Under the pieces are notes generated by a model. The model was not told where the DNA came from, searched no databases, and saw nothing but the letters and a program-made list of their open reading frames with translations. From positions 1 to 18,303 of the forward strand of contig CAZXDP010000054.1 of assembly GCA_964639255.1 (NCBI GenBank): DNA of 18,303 bases, read 5' to 3'. This document shows positions 7,218 through 13,708 of this stretch, piece after piece; the first letter of the stretch is position 1; each line of letters begins with the position of its first letter. The translations under genes and the position numbers were made by a program. The DNA comes from NZQO01 sp964639255 (GTDB lineage Bacteria; Bacteroidota; Bacteroidia; Flavobacteriales; Flavobacteriaceae).

Positions 7218-8120
7218 TTACTGTTCTTGATGTTTTTGGTGAGTGAGCGATGGGGCCAACAAGACCTTCCAAGCATCGGCGATGTTACCGTCGCACAAAA
7301 GCTGCTGCGCCTTTTTGTGGCGTGCTGTAGTGGCTTCTTCCGTAAGGATTCCAGACAATTTAGGATCTCCTTCCACAAAGCGCTGTATCTCATCGCGAAG
7401 CGGCAGTCGCTCTACATTGCCCAGCATACCTAAATCGTTGCCCGTTAGCACGGTGCTATTCTTTATTTCGGGTGGTAGTGCATCGACACCAATACCAAGC
7501 GTTGCGAGGGGTTTCGGCACTTCGAACATACCTGCTCTGGCCCTGCTGTACCAGTTGCCTCCCATACGTGCGACCGTATCTATTTTTTCTGGGTCTATTT
7601 TACCTTCCGTATCGAGAATTTCCTCCTGAAGGTGCAATTTTACCACTTCGCAGATAATCAAGTTGCCGGCCCCTCCCTGCTCCCCAAGAGCTATTACATC
7701 ATTCACCTTACATTCCAACTGCACCGGAGCCTCTGCCACCCGCGGGGGCGATACGACATCGCTGGGCATTTCCGTAAAACCTGCTTTTATGAACTCGTTT
7801 ACTCCCTTGGCATATTCGGTAGAGGAAAGCGACATTTGCTGCACCATAGCATAGCTAACGATGTTGATGACCACCTCCTTGGTTTCTAAAATGTTCTCTA
7901 GCGTATGTTTTGTGGTATTATCCCGTACCCGCCGTGCGGGCGAAAAAACCATAATGGGCGGATTCGCACTAAATACATTAAAAAAGCTATATGGCGAAAG
8001 GTTCACGTTGCCCTTGCCGTCAACAGTACTGGCGAAACAAATGGGCCTAGGGGCCACCGCACCCAATAGATGGCCGTGCAACGCTCCCGTGCTAATATCC
8101 TGTGGATTAATCGAAATCAT
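7218..8120 (-). CDS. Flavin reductase-like FMN-binding protein
   Basis: A 300-residue protein whose first 200 residues carry the flavin reductase-like, FMN-binding split-barrel signature: HGHLLGAVAPRPICFASTVD (15-34), LSPYSFFNVFSANPPIMVFSP (41-61) and TLENILETKEVVINIV. The extra C-terminal 100 residues are typical of the larger Bacteroidota members. These proteins bind FMN and reduce it or a bound substrate with NAD(P)H; the partner here is unknown. I choose ATG 8118-8120. The frame extends upstream only to a TTG that falls inside a TACCTTTG promoter box, and the chosen start gives the usual MISINPQDIST. It leads a two-gene unit with DUF3127. Confidence 0.85.
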   Translation of the reverse strand: MISINPQDISTGALHGHLLGAVAPRPICFASTVDGKGNVNLSPYSFFNVFSANPPIMVFSPARRVRDNTTKHTLENILETKEVVINIVSYAMVQQMSLSSTEYAKGVNEFIKAGFTEMPSDVVSPPRVAEAPVQLECKVNDVIALGEQGGAGNLIICEVVKLHLQEEILDTEGKIDPEKIDTVARMGGNWYSRARAGMFEVPKPLATLGIGVDALPPEIKNSTVLTGNDLGMLGNVERLPLRDEIQRFVEGDPKLSGILTEEATTARHKKAQQLLCDGNIADAWKVLLAPSLTHQKHQEQ

Positions 8121-8126
8121 ATCCCG

Positions 8127-8134
8127 CAAAGGTA
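8127..8134 (-). promoter_or_regulatory. Bacteroidota -7 box of the flavin reductase gene
   Basis: TACCTTTG on the minus strand is a perfect TAnnTTTG match and ends six bases before the chosen ATG (8120), implying a very short leader. The -33 region is only a T-rich stretch without TTG. The box decides against a start at 8129. Confidence 0.6.
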
Positions 8135-8218
8135 CCTAAAGTATGTACTTTTGAAAAATTTGCCCGCACAATAATATTAACAGTTTTGCATTATATTTAA
8201 ACTGAAATTATACCGCAT

Positions 8219-9370
8219 ATGCTATCGAACAACGCGCTTACCCGTTGGTTTTTCATCCTCTTGTCTGCCTTTATAATTACGCTTATCCTATGGAACACCT
8301 ATGCCTTTTTCAACCAACTGAAAGAGAACGAGCGCAGCAAAATGCAGATATGGGCCTCGGCACAGCGAGAGTTTCAGCAAATAGATTTGGAAAAGAGCAG
8401 CGATAACGAGATTATCATACAAATCCTGAACAGCAATACCACTACGCCCATGATATTGCAGAGTTTATTGGACAATTCGTACAGTTACCGGAACATCCCA
8501 GACAGCCAAATCGATACCGAAGCCAAACGCGATCGCTTTATCGAGCAATTCATTTCAGAGAACAAGCCCATAGAGATTCGATACGAAGGCGAGCACCTCT
8601 CTACTATCTACTACGGAAATTCTCCAATAATTAATAAGATAAAATACTACCCTGCCGTCCTCATCTTAATGATCCTACTATTTTTCACGGCGCTCTACTT
8701 TTTTTACAAGACATCAAAATCGGCCGAACAAAACAGGCTGTGGGCCGGTATGGCTAAGGAAACTGCGCACCAAATTGGAACACCCCTCTCCTCTCTCGTA
8801 GGCTGGACCGAAATCTTGAAGACAGAGCAAGTGAACCCCTCCTACATTTTGGAAATTGAAAAAGACATACATCGATTACAAACCATTACCGAACGGTTCT
8901 CAAAAATTGGATCCATCCCGAAATTAGAGGAGCGCGACTTGGTGGAAGAAACACAACACGCGTTCGATTACCTAAAATCGCGAAGCTCGAAACTTATCGA
9001 TTTTCAACTGGAGATTTTAGACAGGCCCATTCCCGTACTGCTGAACCCCCAGCTTTATGACTGGACTATTGAAAATTTGGTGAAAAACGGCATCGATGCT
9101 ATGAAAGGGAAAGGCACCATAACCATTACACTTGAGGCTAACGCCAAATATGCCTATATACGGGTAAGCGATACGGGGAAGGGAATTCCCAAGCGCGATT
9201 TCGGGAAAGTGTTTACGCCGGGGTTTACCACAAAAAAGCGAGGATGGGGCTTGGGACTGTCGCTGGCAAGGCGCATCATAGAAAAATACCATAATGGGAA
9301 GATACGGGTGCTGAAAAGCACACCCGGCGCGGGCACCACTATGGAGATTGTATTACGTAAAAAACGATAA
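8219..9370 (+). CDS. Orphan membrane sensor histidine kinase
   Basis: A 383-residue kinase with two transmembrane helices (about 9-30 and 145-163) enclosing a roughly 110-residue periplasmic sensor region. The phosphoacceptor His184 sits in MAKETAHQIGTPLSSLVGW, a Bacteroidota-type H-box with HQIGTP instead of HDLRTP. The ATP-binding domain has an N-box (ENLVKNGIDAM, Asn290), a G1 box (SDTGKGI, 317-323) and a G2 box (GWGLGLSLA, 342-350). I see no HAMP or PAS domain. No response regulator is adjacent. The next gene, five bases downstream, encodes a zinc-ribbon membrane protein that may share the transcript. Ligand and partner cannot be told from the sequence. Confidence 0.9.
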   Translation: MLSNNALTRWFFILLSAFIITLILWNTYAFFNQLKENERSKMQIWASAQREFQQIDLEKSSDNEIIIQILNSNTTTPMILQSLLDNSYSYRNIPDSQIDTEAKRDRFIEQFISENKPIEIRYEGEHLSTIYYGNSPIINKIKYYPAVLILMILLFFTALYFFYKTSKSAEQNRLWAGMAKETAHQIGTPLSSLVGWTEILKTEQVNPSYILEIEKDIHRLQTITERFSKIGSIPKLEERDLVEETQHAFDYLKSRSSKLIDFQLEILDRPIPVLLNPQLYDWTIENLVKNGIDAMKGKGTITITLEANAKYAYIRVSDTGKGIPKRDFGKVFTPGFTTKKRGWGLGLSLARRIIEKYHNGKIRVLKSTPGAGTTMEIVLRKKR

Positions 9371-9375
9371 GTTTT

Positions 9376-9720
9376 ATGAATGCCTTCGAAAAAAAATTGC
9401 ATAGTGCCACCCTTACCAACAACTGCCCAACGTGTTATGCGACCAACAGTCTTGAACTCACGTTCGAACAAGAATTTTCGGAAACACCTTTTTTCCAAAA
9501 AGCCAACCCCCAATTAAAGGAAACGCTTTATTGCCACACCTGCAACAACCAAATTTATCCAGTAAACTGGACCGAGGATATTGAACGGGTGTACGATTAC
9601 CATAAAAAAAGAGCCCTGCCCCAGTCGCGCTACGTGAAGGTAAAGCCCCTGTTTTATGTAGTGGTACTATTGGGTGTTTCGCTGGTCTCGGCGCTAGTAT
9701 ATTTTGCGCTCGCTACTTAG
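9376..9720 (+). CDS. Small zinc-ribbon protein with C-terminal membrane anchor
   Basis: I do not recognise this 114-residue protein as a named family. It has a CPTC pair (Cys17/Cys20) and a CHTC pair (Cys53/Cys56), spaced like a zinc ribbon, and one C-terminal transmembrane helix (about 92-112). The ribbon would face the cytoplasm if the protein is tail-anchored. It starts five bases after the histidine kinase stop, so the two are probably co-transcribed, and it may modulate or anchor something for the kinase; this is inference. Its stop codon overlaps that of the convergent HIT gene (TTAG at 9717-9720). Confidence 0.75.
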   Translation: MNAFEKKLHSATLTNNCPTCYATNSLELTFEQEFSETPFFQKANPQLKETLYCHTCNNQIYPVNWTEDIERVYDYHKKRALPQSRYVKVKPLFYVVVLLGVSLVSALVYFALAT

Positions 9721-10109
9721 GAAAGTTTGCTCTTAATGTGCGCTGCCAGTTCCTCAAATTCGGAATCGTCCATGGAAATTTTATGCTGGAAGGTCATGTC
9801 GCGCATTTGGTTAATAGGTATTAAATGTACGTGTACGTGGGGCACCTCCAGGCCTACAACGGCCATTCCTACGCGTTTGCATTCTACTGCCTTTTCCAAA
9901 GCCTTGGCGATGCGGCGCGAAAATTGCATCAATTGCAGGTATTTGTGCTCTCCCAAATCGAAGATTTTATCGGTTTCTTCCTTGGGAACACACAGGGTAT
10001 GTCCCTTCGCATTGGGATTCACATCTAAAAATGCAATGAAATTTTCGTCCTCGGCTATTTTATAGCTGGGCAATTCCCCCTTTATGATTTTTGTGAATAC
10101 CGTTGCCAT
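9717..10109 (-). CDS. HIT family nucleotide hydrolase
   Basis: A 130-residue histidine-triad protein of the HINT/Hit type, which hydrolyses nucleoside phosphoramidates or dinucleotides. The triad is His91-Val-His93-Val-His95 in VPHVHVHLIP, preceded by the family motifs FLDVNPNAKGHTLCVPK (27-43) and VGMAVVGLEVPH. I choose ATG 10107-10109 (MATVFTKIIKGELP), which starts one base after the greA stop; the upstream in-frame start lies inside greA. The tight spacing indicates a greA-HIT operon with coupled translation. Confidence 0.95.
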   Translation of the reverse strand: MATVFTKIIKGELPSYKIAEDENFIAFLDVNPNAKGHTLCVPKEETDKIFDLGEHKYLQLMQFSRRIAKALEKAVECKRVGMAVVGLEVPHVHVHLIPINQMRDMTFQHKISMDDSEFEELAAHIKSKLS

Positions 10110-10110
10110 A

Positions 10111-10587
10111 TCAATCGCGTGTAATTTCCAAAATTTCAAACTTCATAGTACCATTTGGCACCTTTATCTCGGCGGTATCGCCTACTTTTTTACCCAGCAA
10201 GCCCTTACCGATGGGGGAATCTACAGAGATTTTCCCGCTTTTTAGATCGGCTTCGCTCTGTGCCACTAGTTTATAGGACATTTCCTGTCCGTTAGATTGG
10301 TTCTTTATTTTCACATTGCTGTGCACTAAAACCTTGCTGGTATCCAACTGCGATTCGTCAATAAGGCGAGCATTGGCCAGGGTTTCCTCAAGCTTGGAGA
10401 TACGCATTTCCAAGAGGCCTTGGGCTTCCTTGGCGGCATCGTACTCGGCATTTTCACTCAAATCGCCTTTATCGCGGGCCTCAGCTATAGCCTGTGATGC
10501 CTTTGGGCGTTCCACATCGCGCAGCTGGTCTAGCTCCTTTCGCAATTTTTTCAATCCTTCCGCAGTGTAATAAGATACTTTACTCAT
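10111..10587 (-). CDS. greA: Transcription elongation factor GreA
   Basis: GreA enters the RNA polymerase secondary channel and stimulates cleavage of backtracked RNA. The 158-residue length is standard. The N-terminal coiled coil carries the tip motif EARDKGDLSENAEYDAAKEAQ at about 36-56, with Asp42 and Glu45 as the acidic tip residues (Asp41 and Glu44 in E. coli). The C-terminal domain shows SPIGKGLLGKKVGD. I choose ATG 10585-10587 because MSKVSYYTAEGLKKL is the family start; the frame extends further up only through a hairpin-rich leader. A TATATTTG box at 10708-10715 implies an untranslated leader of about 115 bases with three potential hairpins. HIT follows directly. Confidence 0.97.
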   Translation of the reverse strand: MSKVSYYTAEGLKKLRKELDQLRDVERPKASQAIAEARDKGDLSENAEYDAAKEAQGLLEMRISKLEETLANARLIDESQLDTSKVLVHSNVKIKNQSNGQEMSYKLVAQSEADLKSGKISVDSPIGKGLLGKKVGDTAEIKVPNGTMKFEILEITRD

Positions 10588-10617
10588 ATCATCATCGTTA
10601 TTAGGGTACTGTTCTAT

Positions 10618-10701
10618 CTTTGCCAGCGCGTGGCTGGAAAGTTTATATATGAAGATTCCCGCTTGCGCGGGAATATAAAAATCCCATACGCGACGGGATT
10701 T
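10618..10701 (-). promoter_or_regulatory. Structured greA leader with three hairpins
   Basis: Read in the greA direction there are three potential stems. AAATCCC/GGGATTT (10695-10701 with 10679-10685) has a nine-base loop and is followed by a U-rich stretch. ATTCCCGC-GCAA-GCGGGAAT (10655-10674) is perfect. CCAGC/GCTGG (10623-10637) is extendable past a bulge by CTTT/AAAG. The second looks like a REP-type palindrome. They lie between the greA promoter box and start codon, so they would be in the 5' leader. Confidence 0.55.
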
Positions 10702-10707
10702 CACTAA

Positions 10708-10715
10708 CAAATATA
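10708..10715 (-). promoter_or_regulatory. Bacteroidota -7 box of greA
   Basis: TATATTTG on the minus strand is a perfect TAnnTTTG match, placing transcription start near 10702. No good -33 TTG is present at the expected distance. It is back to back with the rightward box at 10746-10753. Confidence 0.55.
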
Positions 10716-10745
10716 CTAAAAAATAAGTTGTTGCGTAAATTGTGC

Positions 10746-10753
10746 TATTTTTG
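10746..10753 (+). promoter_or_regulatory. Bacteroidota -7 box of the Rieske-like lipoprotein gene
   Basis: TATTTTTG matches TAnnTTTG and ends 20 bases before ATG 10774. TTG triplets occur upstream at 10728-10733 but closer than the usual 19-base spacing, so the -33 box is uncertain. Confidence 0.55.
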
Positions 10754-10773
10754 GCATCTCTTTTTTATCTGTT

Positions 10774-11211
10774 ATGAAAATCAAATTGTTATCCGTTCTG
10801 TTCGTACTGTTGGCTCTGCTCTCCTGCAAGGAAGATGATGAGGTTAATGAGGACAACCCGTTTTTGCTCGATCCTCTTGTAGATTTACGGCTCAACCTGA
10901 ATCTGCCCGAGTATAATTCCCTTAATTTCCCGTCGGGCAGCGTTATCATTACGCAGCAGGGCATAAAGGGAATTGTCATTTACAACATCAACAACGAGCA
11001 ATATTCGGCGTTTGAGCTAAGCGACCCCAACCACGTGCCCAACAGTTGCTCTAGGATGATGGTTGAGGATATTATTGCAAGTTGCCCGTGCCCCGACGAT
11101 AGCAACAGCTATAACATCGTGACCGGGCAACCGTTTGAAAACTCAGGGGTATACCCCATGCAGGCTTACCGTGTGGTACGCTCTGGCAATACCATACGGG
11201 TTACGAATTAA
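10774..11211 (+). CDS. Rieske-fold-like lipoprotein lacking cluster histidines
   Basis: A 145-residue protein with a lipoprotein signal (MKIKLLSVLFVLLALLSC, lipid-modified Cys18) and an acidic stretch after it (KEDDEVNEDN). Residues about 82-143 follow the layout of a Rieske domain: DPNHVPNSC (84-92), then IIASCPCP (100-107), SYNIVTGQPF (112-121) and a closing YRVVRSGNTIRV. Genuine Rieske centres use C-x-H and C-x-x-H. Here the second box reads CPCP where CPCH is expected, and the first has no C-x-H, so a [2Fe-2S] cluster looks unlikely. It may bind another ligand or be purely structural. Its stop overlaps that of the convergent TonB receptor gene (TTAA at 11208-11211). Confidence 0.7.
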   Translation: MKIKLLSVLFVLLALLSCKEDDEVNEDNPFLLDPLVDLRLNLNLPEYNSLNFPSGSVIITQQGIKGIVIYNINNEQYSAFELSDPNHVPNSCSRMMVEDIIASCPCPDDSNSYNIVTGQPFENSGVYPMQAYRVVRSGNTIRVTN

Positions 11212-13394
11212 AATTTAACCGTCGCACCCACCAAGAAATTCGTGGTAGCCTGCGGATAGTAGCCCGCGCCCTCAAAGGTGGTTACCGCACCTTGGTCGTC
11301 TACATCATCGAAAGTGAAAAAGTACCCATTGCTCACGTATTCTACATTAAAGATATTGTTGAACAAGCCAGTAAAAACAATTTCTTCTACCAACGGTGCC
11401 GTTTCCCACCGGTAGATAAAGTTAAGGTCGTTGATAAAAAAGCTATCCAACAGTGAGGCCTCGCTATCTATATTGCCCATATACTGTTCGCCTACAAACT
11501 TGCTAAGCAACGACAGCTGGAAGTTTTTTACCGGAATATAGGCGAGGGCGCTTCCAGCAACGATTTCAGGGGAAAAGGATATGTTGGTATTCCCCAAATT
11601 GACCAGCTCCCCGTCGCGGGAAGTGACAAAATTTTCATTTTTGTTGGTACTCAAGGCGATATTGGGCATCCACCTCACATTTTTGAGGATGTCAATCTCT
11701 GCGTCCACCTCTATCCCCAATCGATAGCTCTCACCGCTAGTAGCGCGAATGGGTGCCCCAACATCGTCTATGGCGCCTGTAAGGACAAGCTGGTTTTGAT
11801 AGTCCATATAGTATAGGTTACTGTTAACCCTTACCTTCTCTGAGGCAAAACGCCACCCCAACTCGTAATCGTCCAAGCGCTCGGCCGTGAAGATTTCCTG
11901 TTCAAAATCACTTCGGCGCGGCTCGCGGTGCGCCCTTCCGTAAGAAATATAGAACTGGTTGCCATCGTTCAACCGGAAGGTGGCCCCTGCCTTAGGATTG
12001 AAAAAATTGTAGGTTTCAGAATAATCGAGGTTGAGTAGGTCTGAATTTTCGCCTGTGGTAGTATATTCAACGAAGCGGCCCTGAAGATCACCAAACACGC
12101 TCCATTGGTCGTCTATGCGATAGGTCGCTTTCGAAAATACCGTAAACTCGTTTTTGTCGCCCGTACCAAAATAATACCTGTCAAAAATATCGCTCTGGCT
12201 GGCAAAACGTGCCCAAATCACCTCCCCATAATGATCGCCTACATATTGGCTGAAAAAAGCCCCAGTAGATACATCCCACTCGCTGTCGTTATAGTTTACA
12301 TTGGCATTCAACGCATAAAAATTGTTGGAAAGCCAGCGGCGGCGGACCAAATCGGTAGTGGAAACTACTTCTCCGCCTACTTCTATAGGCTCGAAGCCAT
12401 AGGTGGCAAAATCGTCGTCCTCCCTAAACTGCTCAAAATAGCCCCTTCCATAGGTATAGTTGAAGGACACGTTGCTGCTCCAGCGGTTGTTGTACTTCTG
12501 ATTCCAAAGAAGCTGGTAATGGTCCTGCGCGTAATCGTCCACTTCATTTCCATAGAACCGAATTGTGCCATCGGCATCGGTATAAAGTCCCGCAGGATTA
12601 AAGGTACGGTCCTCTTCCAAGGTTTCTGCATCGATACCAAAATACGCTTGGTAGGTTTCTTCCCTGCCACCAAAGGCAAGTGCCTTTACAAGAGTATTTT
12701 CGCCCACGTACGCGGCTTGAAGAAAATAGGAATTAAGGTCGGAAGAGGCACGGTCAATATAGCCATCGCTCTGTATGTTGGAGACCCTCCCCGATATCTC
12801 GAAGGCATCCTCGAGCAAACCGGTACTAAATTTAACGTTGTGCCTTCGCGTGTTGAACGACCCAAAAGAATTGGCAATTTCGCCATACGCTTCGGTCGAA
12901 ACGCCATCGGTCAAAATATTGATACTTGCCCCAAAGGCGCCACTGCCGTTGGTACTGGTCCCCACCCCGCGCTGCAACTGTAAATTTTGTACAGAAGAGG
13001 CGAAATCTGGCAGGTTTACCCAAAACGTGCCTTGGCTCTCTGCGTCGTTATAGGGTATACCATTAAGGGTTACGTTTACCCGCGAGGCGTCGCTACCCCG
13101 AACGCGAATGTAGGTGTAGCCCACCCCGGCACCGGCGTCGCTGGTGGTCACCACAGAGGGAAGGTAGTTAAGCAAATAGGGCAGGTCCTGCCCCAGGTTT
13201 CGTTCCTCGATGGTTTCGGCAGAGAGGTTGGAGTGGGTAATGGGCGAGTCGGCGTCTACGCGAACGGCCTTTACCAGTACTTCTTCGAGCGCCTCTACCT
13301 GGGTTGAATCTACGGGTTGTTGTTGATTGGGTTGTTGTGCATTGGCCACCAAGATTGTAGAAAGCAAGGCAGCCGAAATAAATAACGATTTCAT
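11208..13394 (-). CDS. TonB-dependent outer membrane receptor, probable thiamine uptake
   Basis: A 728-residue receptor with a signal peptide (MKSLFISAALLSTILVANAQ) and a plug domain from about residue 38 (EEVLVKAVRVDADSPIT, then YIRVRGSDASRVNVTLNGIPYND and LQRGVGTSTNGSGAFGASINI). A long beta-barrel of alternating aromatic strands ends in the classic terminal Phe (FLVGATVKF). There is no N-terminal carboxypeptidase-like domain and no SusD partner, so it is not a polysaccharide system. The leader carries a TPP riboswitch, which makes thiamine or a precursor the likely cargo; thiamine-regulated receptors of this kind have been described in the phylum. The start ATG (13392-13394) sits in a perfect hairpin. 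The TonB-like protein at 878-1603 could energise it, but nothing links them directly. Confidence 0.9.
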   Translation of the reverse strand: MKSLFISAALLSTILVANAQQPNQQQPVDSTQVEALEEVLVKAVRVDADSPITHSNLSAETIEERNLGQDLPYLLNYLPSVVTTSDAGAGVGYTYIRVRGSDASRVNVTLNGIPYNDAESQGTFWVNLPDFASSVQNLQLQRGVGTSTNGSGAFGASINILTDGVSTEAYGEIANSFGSFNTRRHNVKFSTGLLEDAFEISGRVSNIQSDGYIDRASSDLNSYFLQAAYVGENTLVKALAFGGREETYQAYFGIDAETLEEDRTFNPAGLYTDADGTIRFYGNEVDDYAQDHYQLLWNQKYNNRWSSNVSFNYTYGRGYFEQFREDDDFATYGFEPIEVGGEVVSTTDLVRRRWLSNNFYALNANVNYNDSEWDVSTGAFFSQYVGDHYGEVIWARFASQSDIFDRYYFGTGDKNEFTVFSKATYRIDDQWSVFGDLQGRFVEYTTTGENSDLLNLDYSETYNFFNPKAGATFRLNDGNQFYISYGRAHREPRRSDFEQEIFTAERLDDYELGWRFASEKVRVNSNLYYMDYQNQLVLTGAIDDVGAPIRATSGESYRLGIEVDAEIDILKNVRWMPNIALSTNKNENFVTSRDGELVNLGNTNISFSPEIVAGSALAYIPVKNFQLSLLSKFVGEQYMGNIDSEASLLDSFFINDLNFIYRWETAPLVEEIVFTGLFNNIFNVEYVSNGYFFTFDDVDDQGAVTTFEGAGYYPQATTNFLVGATVKF

Positions 13395-13416
13395 TCGTAA
13401 TAAAAAATTTACGAAT
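13393..13416 (-). promoter_or_regulatory. Hairpin sequestering the TonB receptor start codon
   Basis: In the mRNA sense ATTCGTAA (13409-13416) pairs perfectly with TTACGAAT (13393-13400) across an eight-base A/T loop. The first two bases of the ATG form the end of the 3' arm. Lying between the TPP riboswitch and the coding region, it is a candidate for the translational expression platform. Confidence 0.55.
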
Positions 13417-13474
13417 AAAAGGGGCCATTATTCTTCGGTTAAATAAATGGTTTTTGCCCAGGCCGATAGCCTTA

Positions 13475-13614
13475 AGGCGGTCCCTAACCAGCATTACCTG
13501 GTCTAGGTTCTATGGGTATGATCTCAGCTTCTCCAAATTTCCGAATCATCGAGCCAAACGGTACACTAGTACCCGTTTTGCCCACTTCAAAAATTTAAAT
13601 AGGCACCCCTTTGA
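13475..13614 (-). promoter_or_regulatory. TPP (thiamine pyrophosphate) riboswitch
   Basis: Read on the minus strand it shows the conserved thi-box elements in order: AGGGGTGCC (13602-13610), CTGAGA (13522-13527), ATACCC (13514-13519), GAACCT (13505-13510), the P4/P5 part GACCAGGTAATGCTGG and the closing TTAGGGA. P3 is enlarged: AAATTTTTGAA pairs with TTCGGAAATTT (13586-13596 with 13535-13545), and an internal hairpin AACGGGTAC/GTACCGTT sits at 13557-13577. I could not define P1 clearly. It lies just downstream of a full promoter and controls the TonB receptor gene; TPP binding should lower its expression. Confidence 0.93.
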
Positions 13615-13623
13615 GATGTGCCG

Positions 13624-13653
13624 CAAAGATAGCCAATTTCGCGGCCTGCACAA
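13624..13653 (-). promoter_or_regulatory. Full Bacteroidota promoter of the TonB receptor gene
   Basis: On the minus strand a -33 TTG (13651-13653) is followed by exactly 19 bases and a perfect -7 box TATCTTTG (13624-13631). Transcription would begin around 13618, a few bases before the riboswitch. This is the best promoter in the window. Confidence 0.8.
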
Positions 13654-13696
13654 TTTTTTTACCAAATCGTTAATAGAGAGGTACGGACTTAGTACG

Positions 13697-13704
13697 TAGC
13701 TTTG
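13697..13704 (+). promoter_or_regulatory. Bacteroidota -7 box of the hybrid kinase gene
   Basis: TAGCTTTG is a perfect TAnnTTTG match and ends four bases before ATG 13709, so the transcript probably starts at or next to the start codon (leaderless). No -33 TTG is visible at 19 bases. Confidence 0.6.
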
Positions 13705-13708
13705 GAGC

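Noticed and set aside
10643..10701. CRISPR-like array made of short palindromes
   Set aside because: The two stems differ in sequence and there is no regular repeat-spacer pattern.
10588..10710. N-terminal extension of greA
   Set aside because: The extra 41 residues come from the hairpin-rich leader, do not fit GreA, and include sequence upstream of the inferred transcription start.
12105..12983. A 292-codon plus-strand open frame
   Set aside because: It lies wholly antisense to the TonB receptor gene, which has a signal peptide, plug and barrel motifs. The antisense product has no recognisable motif, so it is a codon-use shadow.
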